DNA from: Bradyrhizobium guangdongense
GTDB taxonomy: Bacteria > Pseudomonadota > Alphaproteobacteria > Rhizobiales > Xanthobacteraceae
DNA: 64,000 nucleotides
NCBI RefSeq assembly: GCF_004114975.1
Contig: NZ_CP030052.1
Span: 1-64,000 of the forward strand
Reading direction: 5' to 3'
The notes beneath the pieces were generated by a model. That model saw only the letters and a list, made by a program, of their open reading frames with translations, was not told the DNA's origin and did no database searches. The position numbers and the translations under genes are program-made. Of this stretch, positions 1 through 9,382 are shown one piece after another (the stretch's first letter is position 1; every line of letters begins with the position of its first letter).

Positions 1-306
1 CCGAGATCCCATCGCGCTGTTGGAGCCGTAGCGAGGGGTGCAGATGCCGGGAGAGGCTACCACACTGCCGCTGTCGGGGCGGTGGGCGGAGTCACCATCA
101 GCCGCCGCATTTGCACGTGGGGGACGCGTTAAAGAACCGAGAAGGAGCATGCGGCGCACTGTCGGAGTCACGACACACCCGTTCTACCTGAGACACGTGC
201 CAGATGAGAATAAGAAGGAAACTCAGACTGACGGTTTTGGTATGCTTCTTGAACTCAGAAGCTGACCCGCCGTGTAATGCTCCATCCGAGAATAGGAAAT
301 GCTGCA
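1..306. other. Intergenic, no gene recognised
   Basis: No reading frame here has a convincing ribosome binding site or a recognisable domain. The last bases hold the probable ribosome binding site (GGAAA) of the methyltransferase that starts at 307. Confidence 0.5.
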
Positions 307-1005
307 ATGAGCGCACCGAATTTGACCAAGCGAGCTAATGCCCTCGGAACCGACAAGGGGAATGAGGTAGGCGACGCCCACGGCTACACCAGCTTCTACT
401 CTTTTCTGTTCGAAGAATTCCGCCAGCAACCTTTCACGATGGTCGAGATTGGATTACAACACGGAAACGGCTCTCTCGATCCCGATGTAGTGGTCGGTCG
501 CAAGGTTGACGACATTCCGTCTATTAAGATGTGGCTGGAGTTCTTTCCCAAAGCCGAGATCATCGGATGCGACGTTGCCGATTTCAGCGCCTTTAAGATG
601 GACCGGTTCCGTTTCGAGCGCCTTGACATGGGCGATACGGTAGCCCTGGAACGCCTAGCGAACTCGCTCCCGCCCGTAAGGATCATCATTGATGACGCTT
701 CGCACGCAGCTTATCACCAGCAGCTTGCTCTAGCGAAGCTGTTTCCCATCGTCGAGCCTGGCGGTTTCTACTTTATCGAGGATCTACATACCACGCACGG
801 GATTGCCGCACGATTGCCTTCCTGCAATTCAACTGAGACCGTAGTTGAGAAATTCGCTCAGACACGTCGGCTCGACATTCCGTTCCTGCCCGCGATCGAG
901 CGTAGAAACCTCGAGACTACAATCAGGAAGATGTTCATTCATCGCGACGACAAGGGGGGTGTCAGCCGCTGGACCATGAAAATGGTGGGATTTGAAAAGT
1001 ACTAA
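307..1005 (+). CDS. Class I SAM-dependent methyltransferase
   Basis: A 232-residue cytoplasmic protein with a Rossmann-type methyltransferase layout. The glycine-rich SAM motif MVEIGLQHG is near residues 45-53, the acidic second strand IIGCDV near 85-90, and an IIIDDASH motif at 126-133. That last motif is typical of the TylF/CmcI-like O-methyltransferase group found in sugar and antibiotic tailoring. The ATG at 307 is preferred over an in-frame ATG at 277 because only 307 has a purine-rich RBS (ATAGGAAA) at the right spacing. It lies 0.95 kb upstream of nodU on the same strand, so a role in modifying a Nod factor or polysaccharide sugar is conceivable. It does not resemble NodS or NoeI as I know them, and the substrate is unknown. 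Confidence 0.75.
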   Translation: MSAPNLTKRANALGTDKGNEVGDAHGYTSFYSFLFEEFRQQPFTMVEIGLQHGNGSLDPDVVVGRKVDDIPSIKMWLEFFPKAEIIGCDVADFSAFKMDRFRFERLDMGDTVALERLANSLPPVRIIIDDASHAAYHQQLALAKLFPIVEPGGFYFIEDLHTTHGIAARLPSCNSTETVVEKFAQTRRLDIPFLPAIERRNLETTIRKMFIHRDDKGGVSRWTMKMVGFEKY

Positions 1006-1951
1006 AGAGTCAACCGAACTTTCCCGCGACCAACATGCCTATCTAGTCGGCGGTCTTCGCTCGCGCACGTGAGACCACTAAAATGTTGATCTCAGAAATA
1101 TGAATGGGTTCACAATGGTGGAAAAATGGCGATAGAGGTGATTTGCTGGCTGGAGCGGCTTGGCAATTCCCGTGCCTCGCTGCCGCGCGATACGGCGGCT
1201 CGAAGTCTTTGTGTTGGAGTTACAAGCTGCGGGCCGTCTAGCTACTTGATCGACGATCGCCAAGCTTTCTCGACAACAACGTTAGATTGAGGCCCTGGCT
1301 CTTTACGGACTTCAAGGCCAGGCTGTACAACGAATTCGCTGGCCATGAGCGACACGTCACGCAAGGCCTCGACAGGTGCGCCGACGACGACAATAAATTT
1401 GGAGAGGCTGCGCACCTCGAGCCGCCCGTCGACGTCAACATCGCGCCGAGTCGGCCAAATTCCTTCGTCCGCTTGGCCTGCACGCGGTAGCTCTCGATGA
1501 TCGATGCATCAATGATCTGCGTGTTGCGGTACTTCCGCTGTTGACCGGAGAAGCCAAACCGACCGCCGAGTCCAGTTCGCGGCGGTAGGTCGGATAGCAC
1601 CTCCCAATTGGCGTAGCGCATGCTTCTGTCCGAAAACACACTCGTCTGATGTCAGGAACCCGCCAAGCAGTTTGCGAACGCGAGAGTCGGCCGAGAAACC
1701 GCGAGGGATTCCTGCGATTTGCATTGGTCTAGATCGTGCACTGCGCTACGTGCGGCATCTAGTAATCGGATCGCCGCGCTGGGGTCACGCTGCTAGTGCC
1801 GAGACGGTCGTGGGTATGTGGAATGCAACCTTAGACCGACGTCGAGCGCGAGCGGTGCCAGAATCGATCCACGACGATTTCCTATTCGCATCTTTCTAAG
1901 TTCGATTCGGTCTTTGTCAATCGAATTGCCGGCATCAGACAAGGAGGCACT
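1006..1951. other. Gene-poor stretch upstream of nodU
   Basis: No intact gene is visible. Short frames on the minus strand around 1240-1640 have some coding-like composition but are interrupted, and I could not match them to a family. This may be an old transposase or gene remnant. The 3' end carries the strong RBS AAGGAGG (1941-1947) of nodU. I looked for a nod box before nodU and saw no convincing match. Confidence 0.4.
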
Positions 1952-3664
1952 ATGCGCATCTGCGGTATCAAGCTGACACATGACGGCGGGATTGCTCTTG
2001 TTGAGGACGGACGGCTTATCTTTTGTATCGAGCAGGAGAAACGGAGCAACAATCCGCGGTATCAAACAATCGACAACCTCGATGCAATCGTCGTCGCTTT
2101 GACCGAACACGGTCTGGATCCGCAAGAAGTTGATCAGTTCGTCATCGATGGCTGGGCGGGGGTGGCGGAGTCGCAGTTCCAGGTTCTCAGCGGGACGACA
2201 CCGATCACTCTCAAAGGGGCGCCCTATGTTGAACGCCATGCCGACGGCCTTCTCACCTCGTGCGATGGCTCTGGTCTTAGGCTCGATGGCAGCGATTTCC
2301 CTTATAGAAGCTATCCGCACGTCACAGGCCATGTAGCCTCCGCATACTGCACCAGCCCCTTTGCCAAAGCTGGACAGCCCGCCTTCTGCCTCGTGTGGGA
2401 CGGCGGCACCTTTCCACGTCTTTATCACGTAGAACATCGAGGCGCTCAGTTCATCGAATGCCTGTTCCCGGTGATTGGGCATGTCTATGCCGCCGCGGGA
2501 CTTCATTTTGGACCGTATAAGCAGGCGAACCGCGCTAACTGGGACCTGGGTGGCCCCGGCAAGGTGGACCCGGGCGGTGCCGGCAAGCTTAACCTGGGTG
2601 TAGCCGGCAAGCTGATGGCGTATATCGCGCTCGGGTCTGTCATTGAAAACATTGTCACGGTCTTTGAGGAACTCTACCAGGAGCGCTTTGCGGCCGACAC
2701 GAAACTTGCCAGTTTCCGTACAGACATTGAGAGCATGGAGTCCGCGCTTGCGGCTGTGCATGACTTCTTCGACGCCAGCGCGCGCCACCTAAAGGCCAGG
2801 GCCCCCGAAGATGTGCTGGCATCGTTTCATTGCTTCCTCGAGCGTCTCCTCGTCCGCAAAATGGCGCTTGCTTTGCAGCGGCATTCATATCTTGGGGCGC
2901 GCAATCTGTGCGTAGCAGGTGGCTGCGGTCTCAATATCAAATGGAACAGCGCACTACGTGCGACAGGCCTGTTCGATGCCGTCTGGGTGCCCCCGTTTCC
3001 GAATGACAGTGGCTCGGCAATCGGTGCCGCTTGCTGCGCAATGGTGGTGGAAAAAGGCTTCTCGCCGTTGGAATGGTCGGTATATAGTGGTCCAGCCTTG
3101 CAACGTCGAGATGTACCCCCCGAATGGAAGGCCGCGCCGTGTAGTCTGCATGAACTTGCGACCATTCTTGCCGGCAACAAGCCCGTGATTTTTCTTACCG
3201 GCCGCGCCGAGCTTGGGCCTCGGGCGTTGGGTAGCAGAAGCATTCTCGCCCCCGCGACCTCGCCGCGAATGAAGGATTATCTCAACGACATCAAACTTCG
3301 CGAACACTTCCGGCCAGTGGCTCCGATATGCCTAGAGGATCGTGCGCCGGATATATTTAGTCCCGGAACACCGGACCCTTACATGCTTTTCGATCACCAG
3401 ACACGACCAGAATGGCGGGACAAAATCCCCGCTGTTGTACATCTCGATGGATCGGCGCGATTGCAGACGATTTGCAGGACCTCTCAGCACAAAGTCGCCG
3501 AGCTTCTCGTCGAATACGAAAAGCTCACAGGCATTCCGCTGCTTTGCAATACGAGTGCAAACCACCATGGACGTGGGTTCTTCCCGCATGTCGCAGCAGC
3601 CTGCGAGTGGGGACGCGTCGAGCACGTATGGGGCGACGGCATACTGTGGACCAAAGCTCGATAA
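1952..3664 (+). CDS. nodU: Nodulation protein NodU, Nod-factor carbamoyltransferase
   Basis: A 570-residue carbamoyltransferase of the NodU/CmcH family. It transfers a carbamoyl group from carbamoyl phosphate to the non-reducing terminal sugar of the lipochitooligosaccharide Nod factor in the cytoplasm. The N-terminal actin/Kae1-like part starts GIKLTHDGGIALVEDG and includes HVTGHVASAY and LVWDGGTFPR. The C-terminal domain has GRAELGPRALGSRSI and LREHFRPVAP, both family hallmarks, and ends GIPLLCNTSAN...W. The ATG at 1952 follows an AAGGAGG ribosome site by a few bases. Length is near the family norm except for about 16 extra residues produced by a triplicated 8-codon unit (residues about 198-221). 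The frame is open throughout, so the product may still work. No nodABC or nodS is visible nearby. Confidence 0.93.
   Translation: MRICGIKLTHDGGIALVEDGRLIFCIEQEKRSNNPRYQTIDNLDAIVVALTEHGLDPQEVDQFVIDGWAGVAESQFQVLSGTTPITLKGAPYVERHADGLLTSCDGSGLRLDGSDFPYRSYPHVTGHVASAYCTSPFAKAGQPAFCLVWDGGTFPRLYHVEHRGAQFIECLFPVIGHVYAAAGLHFGPYKQANRANWDLGGPGKVDPGGAGKLNLGVAGKLMAYIALGSVIENIVTVFEELYQERFAADTKLASFRTDIESMESALAAVHDFFDASARHLKARAPEDVLASFHCFLERLLVRKMALALQRHSYLGARNLCVAGGCGLNIKWNSALRATGLFDAVWVPPFPNDSGSAIGAACCAMVVEKGFSPLEWSVYSGPALQRRDVPPEWKAAPCSLHELATILAGNKPVIFLTGRAELGPRALGSRSILAPATSPRMKDYLNDIKLREHFRPVAPICLEDRAPDIFSPGTPDPYMLFDHQTRPEWRDKIPAVVHLDGSARLQTICRTSQHKVAELLVEYEKLTGIPLLCNTSANHHGRGFFPHVAAACEWGRVEHVWGDGILWTKAR
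2543..2614 (+). repeat. Three in-frame 24-bp tandem repeats inside nodU
   Basis: Three consecutive 8-codon units (2543-2566, 2567-2590, 2591-2614) encode DLGGPGKV, DPGGAGKL and NLGVAGKL. From memory of the family, other NodU proteins have a single such unit at this place (W-D-L-G-V-A-G-K-L). The repeats have diverged from each other at several bases, so the expansion is not recent. Confidence 0.85.
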
Positions 3665-3671
3665 CCGTGCG

Positions 3672-3714
3672 GCGCGACAATCAGTGACAGTGCTTCCCAA
3701 CCAGATTGTCGCGC
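3672..3714 (+). terminator. Long hairpin just after nodU
   Basis: An exact 11-bp inverted repeat (GCGCGACAATC at 3672-3682 and its complement at 3704-3714) encloses a 21-base loop, starting 8 bases after the nodU stop codon. There is no clear T-run after it, so it may be a transcript-end stabilising hairpin rather than a classical rho-independent terminator. Confidence 0.5.
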
Positions 3715-4892
3715 TATAATAGCCTGTTCTAGAGGGCGCACAACGCAATTTGAGTAATACTCGGTAGAGCGGCTCCGGCGACGAATGCAGCCTCCCTGAG
3801 CGTCGCCCTCATCCAGCCGCCAGGATTTGACTTGTGTCGCAGTTGGCGCGAGCGATTAGTTTTTGTAAGGCGGCACGAGTACACCAACGTGATCACTTAG
3901 AGTTGCGGCATGGCCGCAATCTGACAGTGCAACGCAATACGCACGTGGCCTCGCTTGCCAAGGGAAACGCCAACTGTTTTGGCCGGGATCAGCACAATCC
4001 ACGCGCTGTAGTAAGCGGATGTGTTCGGAATGGCTTGACGCATATCCGAGTCCGAAAAGAGTACGGCTGCTTTTCGGGTGCAGCAGTCGCAGGACCAACG
4101 GCCTATGAGCTTAGCAGGGTGCGAGTGGGCATCCTGGATCCCCGACCTCAGAGGATGACACCTGATACGAATGAAGTTCGCATAGCGCGCTCGGCGATGG
4201 TGTTGAGGTGGCGGGTTCGCGCGCTTCGGTGCTTCGGTAGTACCATCGATCGGATCGAGAACGAACGCGGCGCCTCGGTGACCGACAACGTCCCTTGGTC
4301 AGCATCCCTCCTGCCGATGAACGAAAGCACGTCTGGGCCGCGCTGGCAGTGACAGTTCAAATTGACGGCAGACCTGATTCACGATTAACCCCCGCCAGCG
4401 ACCGACCATGTACGGATCGTAAGCGAACAAGCTCACTTGCCGTCCGCACTCGAAGATCCTGTCGTCGCCGATTGTCCTGCTGCACCTGTCTGTGGCCGCA
4501 GCAAACCAGAGGACCGCTTAACCCTACATTGCCATCCATGTTGAACGAGCGTGGCTTATGCCGCACCAGAGCTTCCTCTGCGCTCCCCGTTGGAACAAGC
4601 CGCCGCCGCTAGTAAGGACTCTTATGGTTCGGATCGAGTTCGATTTTGCAGTTTATGACTGGCCCACGTTAGACGTTTTGAGCTCGACTCTTGAGTGAGA
4701 CTCACAGCGATGCCCTTATCACGGACCAGATCAGGAGATTGATCGCCAGAAGTGGCGGCATCGCTAGGGCTTAATTTTGAAATAGAGCAATCTCGCCGTT
4801 AACAAGATATCGAAAGCCCTATCCGCCGCTTAGCGGCAATGGATGAGGTGAACGACGGACACTCAGCTCAAATTCCTTCATTTCTGATGCGG
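3715..4892. other. Gene-poor stretch between nodU and the aminotransferase
   Basis: About 1.2 kb with no recognisable gene on either strand. The longest open frame (plus strand, about 3834-4352) has a composition unlike protein, lacks an RBS and shows no domain. Probably eroded island DNA. Confidence 0.45.
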
Positions 4893-6098
4893 TTAGGTCC
4901 CTGGCTGCCCGCGCCTTAGACCGTTGAGCGCCTCGACGATGCGTTTGAGCCCCATCTCCAATAGCTCCGGTGGAGCACCGAAGGAGAGACGTAGGCCGTT
5001 CGCGTCGCCGAAAGCGTCGCCTGGAACACATCCTACATTAGCTTCTTCGAGGAGCACTCGTGCGATGTCATCGGCAGATCGCACTGAGCCTTCAGTCCGC
5101 AAAGCAGACAAAAGCCGACTCAGATTGAGATAAAAACAGAACGAACCATCGGCGCGGGATGGAGTTACATCGCGTAGATCAGAAAGGATGTGAAGACCTA
5201 TGTTGCGAGCGTCGACAAGACGCTGATAGATCTGCTCCTCAAAGCTGCCATCGCTGGCTTGAAGGTGGTGCAGGATCGCCTGCTGCGCGATTACATTCGG
5301 AGTTGCGATTGCATGGCTCTGAAGCTTTCTTACCGCGGAAACGAGCTGCGCGGGCGCGGCGAAATAGCCCAAGCGCCAGCCGGTTATCATCAACTCCCTT
5401 GAAAACGACTTGACTATGATCGTCCGCGAACGTACCCGGGGGTGCGCCATGACGATCGACTCGTGGTGACGAAAACCAGTGAATACCAGTCCCGAGTAGC
5501 ACTCATCGGAAATGATCCATATCTGGCGTTCGATAGCGAGTTCGCCGATATCTTGTAGTATCGTTCGATTGTAGACTGCGCCGGTCGGGTTATTTGGCGA
5601 ATTGATTATTATAGCTTTCGTCTGCGGTGTGACAGCAACTCGGATTGCACTGATATCGGGAATATATCTCGGGCAGCGAGCATCAACGAACACTGGTGCT
5701 GCACCAGCGAGAACGACCTGGGACAGCAATATCGGCCGCCAGGGGCGAATAATGATAACCTCGTCGCCCGGCGCTAGGACAGTCACGGCCGCATAGAGCA
5801 GCGCTTGCTGCGCGCCCGTAGTGATTACGATCTCTTCCGCACTCCAACCAACGCGCGTTTCGACCGAGAGCTTTTCGGCGACGGCCCTGCGAAGGGGCGT
5901 AAGCCCAATGAGATCGACATAGCGGTTCGCTTCGGCGTTGACCGCAGCCATCGCTCCTTCGCACACTGATGAGGACGGCTCGACGACGATTTCGTCGGTT
6001 GCCAGATCAATGAACCGGCGCCCAATCACAGCTACCGTGGCTAAGTCGTGGCCGGCTTTTCGGGATCTAGAAAGGAAGGACATCGGGCGCGACGGCAT
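4893..6098 (-). CDS. Class I/II PLP-dependent aminotransferase with Lys-to-Arg at the PLP site
   Basis: A 401-residue fold-type I aminotransferase (aspartate/aromatic aminotransferase group). Visible motifs are the cofactor pocket ITTGAQQALLYA, the SPNNPTG loop, the ISDECYSGLVF segment that contacts the pyridine ring, and the C-terminal GLRLSF whose arginine normally binds the substrate carboxylate. The segment that normally reads S-x-S-K-x-x-x-x-x-G-W-R reads SFSRELMITGWRLGY. The codon at 5397-5399 is AGG (Arg) where the Schiff-base lysine should be. With no internal lysine the usual transamination is expected to be lost or very slow. The start at 6098 is chosen because GCAGGAGAG lies just upstream; an upstream ATG at 6257 gives a 53-residue extension unlike the family. 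It may be an inactive paralogue, a scaffold, or the victim of a recent point mutation. Confidence 0.85.
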   Translation of the reverse strand: MPSRPMSFLSRSRKAGHDLATVAVIGRRFIDLATDEIVVEPSSSVCEGAMAAVNAEANRYVDLIGLTPLRRAVAEKLSVETRVGWSAEEIVITTGAQQALLYAAVTVLAPGDEVIIIRPWRPILLSQVVLAGAAPVFVDARCPRYIPDISAIRVAVTPQTKAIIINSPNNPTGAVYNRTILQDIGELAIERQIWIISDECYSGLVFTGFRHHESIVMAHPRVRSRTIIVKSFSRELMITGWRLGYFAAPAQLVSAVRKLQSHAIATPNVIAQQAILHHLQASDGSFEEQIYQRLVDARNIGLHILSDLRDVTPSRADGSFCFYLNLSRLLSALRTEGSVRSADDIARVLLEEANVGCVPGDAFGDANGLRLSFGAPPELLEMGLKRIVEALNGLRRGQPGT

Positions 6099-6896
6099 AG
6101 GCGCTCTCCTGCAAAGTTGTCGCGCTTGTGAAGTGATCCCAGCCGCGTGACCGGACGTTCCTTGATCTGTTTCGGAGATATCGCTCTTCGGGTTGAACAA
6201 GCTCTTCCCAACCGCCGAGAGTTCACCGAAACCACCAAGCCCTTTCTCAATATGCACAACACGTGGTTGCGACTACTCCGGAATTGAAGCCGAACACGCA
6301 CAAGACGCGGACCAGAGCCAACCGCAGCCGACCTTCAGTAGTATTGGCACGGCGATAATGCTGGGAACAAACAGATCGACTTTTGGACCCCGATGTCGCT
6401 CGGCAGGACGCCACCATGCAATGCGGGCTGGTGAGCGCGCCACGAGTCGTGCCATCTGCCAACTTGCCGAAGCTCCTGTCTTCATCAACGAGCGCATGGC
6501 AGCGTTCAGCCTCAACACGCCACAACCTCCATGTGATCGTTCTGCGACCCGCCTTGCCGCCTCGACTAGCCCGTTGACGATAGTCGATTGTGGTTGATCT
6601 TAATTGCCGACCTCCTCCCATCTGCCTTGCGATCAGCGCGTGATCCGCAGCAGTTACCCACCGTTCATTGCCAAGAAACCATCTCTTGATCAATCACTAT
6701 TGTTGGTAGTTCATCCGGGCAATACTTCCTTCTGCTGGATGCCAGCAAAGCCCCGCGGCCGGCTTGGCGCGACTCGCATTGGTCATGCTCGCTAATGTGA
6801 GGACACTGCCTCGTACCCACGCGCGAGCGTGAGAGTCTCAGACCAACGGTCGGCGCCTGACACTTTTCGGACGAGCTCGTCGCACCTTAGACAGAA
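6099..6896. other. Intergenic region; right part shared with the second operon copy
   Basis: No intact gene is seen. From roughly 6770 onward the sequence aligns by eye with the region upstream of the inverted copy (44.3-44.45 kb). The duplication therefore included this leader, in which the NifA-type site lies. Confidence 0.5.
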
Positions 6897-6912
6897 TGTC
6901 GGGATTCGGACA
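6897..6912 (+). promoter_or_regulatory. NifA upstream activator sequence (TGT-N10-ACA)
   Basis: TGT-CGGGATTCGG-ACA fits the NifA consensus exactly. It sits about 83 bases upstream of the -24 element of the sigma-54 promoter at 6995, which is the normal working distance for NifA. The same sequence, with one consensus base changed, precedes copy 2. Confidence 0.7.
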
Positions 6913-6994
6913 CGGAGCTCATCGCGGGTCGCCAAACTGTTTGCGTATCTCGACCTTCGTTGTTGCATCAGCGCGAGCCAGCTCGTCTGAGGAG

Positions 6995-7009
6995 TGGTAC
7001 GGCGCTTGC
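6995..7009 (+). promoter_or_regulatory. Sigma-54 (RpoN) -24/-12 promoter
   Basis: TGGTACG-GCGC-TTGC, followed by T, matches the consensus TGGCACG-N4-TTGC(A/T) with one mismatch and the correct 12-base spacing between the GG and GC dinucleotides. Transcription would start near 7020, giving a leader of about 80 bases to the ATG at 7101. The same block (TGGTATG-GCGC-TTGC) stands at the same place before copy 2. Confidence 0.75.
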
Positions 7010-7100
7010 TTAAAGAGAGCAGAGCCACGTCGTCACGCCGTGGTGCATTCGCCAATGATGCGAGCCGGGACATCGGTTCTTCGACAAGAGGGGTAAAGGC

Positions 7101-8690
7101 ATGTCCGGCGTTGCTGCTGCGTTTTTTTGTCCTTCAAGCAATTCGCAGGCGGATGTTTATGATCGACTCGAGCACATGATCCCGAAACTTGCGCTTCGTG
7201 GCCAGGCGGCGGTCGGCGTTGCGGCTTTCATGCACAAACAAGGTATTCGATATGGGAGAGCGTTTCAGTCATCGAGCGCTTCAGTGCGCATTGATCCCAA
7301 CGAACAAGATCGGCGTTTTCGGCCTCATGTTGCAATCGCTCAAGTCCGTAGCCGATGCCGCGAACTCAGTGATGGCGTCGACCTTCAGTCAATTCATAAC
7401 AATGCAGGCACCAGCCGCCATCTGGCCATTTCTCTGGATGAGGCCTTGGTCAATGCTCGTGAACTCAGGGGAGCCTTTCTTGCCCAGGAGCAACGATCAA
7501 CCGTCAACACAGATGCTGAGCTCTTGCTCAAGTGTATTGAACGCTGTTGTGAACGACACTACTGGCGCCACGGTCTAGCGGCCAATTACGAAACCGTTTT
7601 TCGAGAGATTGACGATCGTATTGACGGCGCTATTAGCGCGCTTTTCCTGGACGGAGACGGAAATCTCATTGCTTACCGCAATCGAAGCGGCTTGCGACCG
7701 TTGGAGACCATGCAAACAGATGACGGGTTCTTGCTCTTCGCCTCTGAAAATTGTGCCTTTGCCGCTCTCGAGGGTAAGACGCGGCAGATCTCGCCGGGCC
7801 ACATAACGTATGTGGACGGAACGACGGGGGGCAGCGTTAGTCGTGCCGTGCACAACGGGCGACATAAAGCCAGGCTCTGCGCGTACGAAGCTCTCTATTT
7901 AGGAAGTCCGAATACGTCGGTCGAAGGCCATTCACATTTCGAAACCCGGTACAATATCGGTGCTGCCTTGGGTGGGATTGTTGCGCAGCGACTGCAAGCT
8001 GAAGCAGATCCTACCTGCACACTCGTTTCCTCCAAGCCGCGTACAGGTGGTCCGTTCGCCGATGGCCTGTACGCATCTCTCGCGGAATACGGGCTGCTCG
8101 CCGAGCGTCGTGAAGTGGTCGCCACGACGTTTCTTCAGCGAACGCTCATCGGCACGACCGACGAGCGAAAGTCCCGCATTTCTCAAAAGTACCGAGTACT
8201 GGAAACTGACCTGACTAAAACCAGCGTAGTAATTGTCGACGAAGCACTCATTCGCGGCGATACCAGTCGAGCTGTCACGAGCATGCTCCTTACCGCCGGA
8301 GCCAAAGCCGTGCATTGGGCGATCGGTTCGCCGCCTATAGTGGCTCCGAACTACTACGGCATGGGTATCAACACACTCGATGAGCTCGCATTCTGGCAGA
8401 TTTGGAAACGACTGCCGTCCGAGCAGCGAACGCAAAGCCTTCGCTTTCACAAGATGGAACCCCACGTTTTGAGACTCATCGAAAGCAACATCGCGACATC
8501 CATCAACGCAGCCTCGATAACGTATCTGCCCTTCCCACTGCTAGAATCGTTGCTGCCCCTGAGACCGGAGAGCTTCGATCTGTCACCCTTTACATTCGAG
8601 ATGCCAACTCGGGCGGGACAGGAGCGGGCGGACAGGAATCTGCGCGAATTGGTGGCTGATCTTCCCCGCATGCAATCAGTTCACGCTTGA
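7101..8690 (+). CDS. PurF-like amidophosphoribosyltransferase paralogue lacking the glutaminase nucleophile (copy 1)
   Basis: A 529-residue homologue of glutamine PRPP amidotransferase, the first enzyme of purine synthesis, with both domains. The phosphoribosyltransferase half keeps the PRPP loop (VIVDEALIRGDTS, residues 378-389 region), RNRSGLRPL, the CAYEALYLGSPNTSVEG segment and a SPPIVAPNYYGMG tail. The Ntn-glutaminase half is altered. Authentic PurF has the catalytic Cys immediately after Met, but here the start is MSGV. The HNGN oxyanion motif is also gone (SLDEALVN at 111-118). It therefore probably does not split glutamine and may use ammonia or another amine, or have a new function. 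It is first in an operon with the HAD and dehydrogenase genes, behind a NifA/sigma-54 promoter. Confidence 0.85.
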   Translation: MSGVAAAFFCPSSNSQADVYDRLEHMIPKLALRGQAAVGVAAFMHKQGIRYGRAFQSSSASVRIDPNEQDRRFRPHVAIAQVRSRCRELSDGVDLQSIHNNAGTSRHLAISLDEALVNARELRGAFLAQEQRSTVNTDAELLLKCIERCCERHYWRHGLAANYETVFREIDDRIDGAISALFLDGDGNLIAYRNRSGLRPLETMQTDDGFLLFASENCAFAALEGKTRQISPGHITYVDGTTGGSVSRAVHNGRHKARLCAYEALYLGSPNTSVEGHSHFETRYNIGAALGGIVAQRLQAEADPTCTLVSSKPRTGGPFADGLYASLAEYGLLAERREVVATTFLQRTLIGTTDERKSRISQKYRVLETDLTKTSVVIVDEALIRGDTSRAVTSMLLTAGAKAVHWAIGSPPIVAPNYYGMGINTLDELAFWQIWKRLPSEQRTQSLRFHKMEPHVLRLIESNIATSINAASITYLPFPLLESLLPLRPESFDLSPFTFEMPTRAGQERADRNLRELVADLPRMQSVHA

Positions 8691-8698
8691 GGTCATTA

Positions 8699-9370
8699 AT
8701 GAAACCCGTTCTCGTCTTTGATTGGAATGGAACGTTGCTCGATGATGCGCACGCACTGCTTCAAACGACTAATGCTATTCTGAACCGCTTTGGTTACGCG
8801 CCGATCAATATGGAGACGTTTCGGGAACATTGCGACCTCCCGCTATCTCTTCTTTATCGCAATCTCGGAATGTCGCAGGACGAGGTTGCGGCCGTGGATC
8901 GCGATGGCAGCGCTGTCTTTCACAACACCTATGAACCACTTGCGGATCGCGCCGATCTGCGCGAGGGCGCGCGTAGAGTGCTGGAGCTAGCGCACCGAGA
9001 AGCAGCTTTGTCCGTCATCGTGAGCAACCATATCGTTGCCCCCCTTCGGTCCCAATTGAGAAGACTTGGAATCCATGACTACATCAACGAAGCTCTCGCC
9101 TTTGAAAGCCGCGCCACTCAATACAAATCGATGAGCAAAGGAGAGCGGCTTCGCCTCTACATGCAGAAGTACAGCCTCGACCCGGCGTCGACGTTTATCA
9201 TCGGCGATATGCCGATCGAAATGGACATCGCACGCAATCTCGCACTCATAAGCATATCGATCACCGGAGGTTTTGTTTCGGACTCGCGCTTGCGGGCGGC
9301 AAATCCTGACTATTCGATTAACAACCATCATGAGCTGTTGCCTATCTTACAAAGGCACGGCTTTTTCTAG
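8699..9370 (+). CDS. HAD-family phosphatase (copy 1)
   Basis: A 223-residue haloacid-dehalogenase-superfamily hydrolase of the phosphoglycolate-phosphatase type. Motif I is VFDWNGTLLDD (nucleophile Asp8, with Asn at the +2 position often occupied by Asp). Motif II is IVSNH, followed by lysine-rich KSMSKGERLR, and motif III/IV is IIGDMPIEMD. The cap domain lies between motifs I and II. The ATG at 8699 overlaps an RBS (GAGGT) that straddles the stop of the PurF-like gene, so translation is likely coupled; an in-frame TTG at 8687 is less likely. The context suggests it dephosphorylates a (phospho)ribosylated intermediate made by the upstream enzyme, which is an inference. Confidence 0.85.
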   Translation: MKPVLVFDWNGTLLDDAHALLQTTNAILNRFGYAPINMETFREHCDLPLSLLYRNLGMSQDEVAAVDRDGSAVFHNTYEPLADRADLREGARRVLELAHREAALSVIVSNHIVAPLRSQLRRLGIHDYINEALAFESRATQYKSMSKGERLRLYMQKYSLDPASTFIIGDMPIEMDIARNLALISISITGGFVSDSRLRAANPDYSINNHHELLPILQRHGFF

Positions 9371-9382
9371 AGTGCATGAACC

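Noticed and set aside
1700..1951. nod box upstream of nodU
   Set aside because: ATC and GAT triplets occur but not in the spaced nod-box pattern; no 45-base match could be supported.
1793..2788. 331-codon minus-strand frame antisense to nodU
   Set aside because: Shadow of nodU; no RBS or domain.
3834..4352. 172-codon plus-strand frame
   Set aside because: Composition is not protein-like, there is no RBS, and competing frames exist on the other strand.
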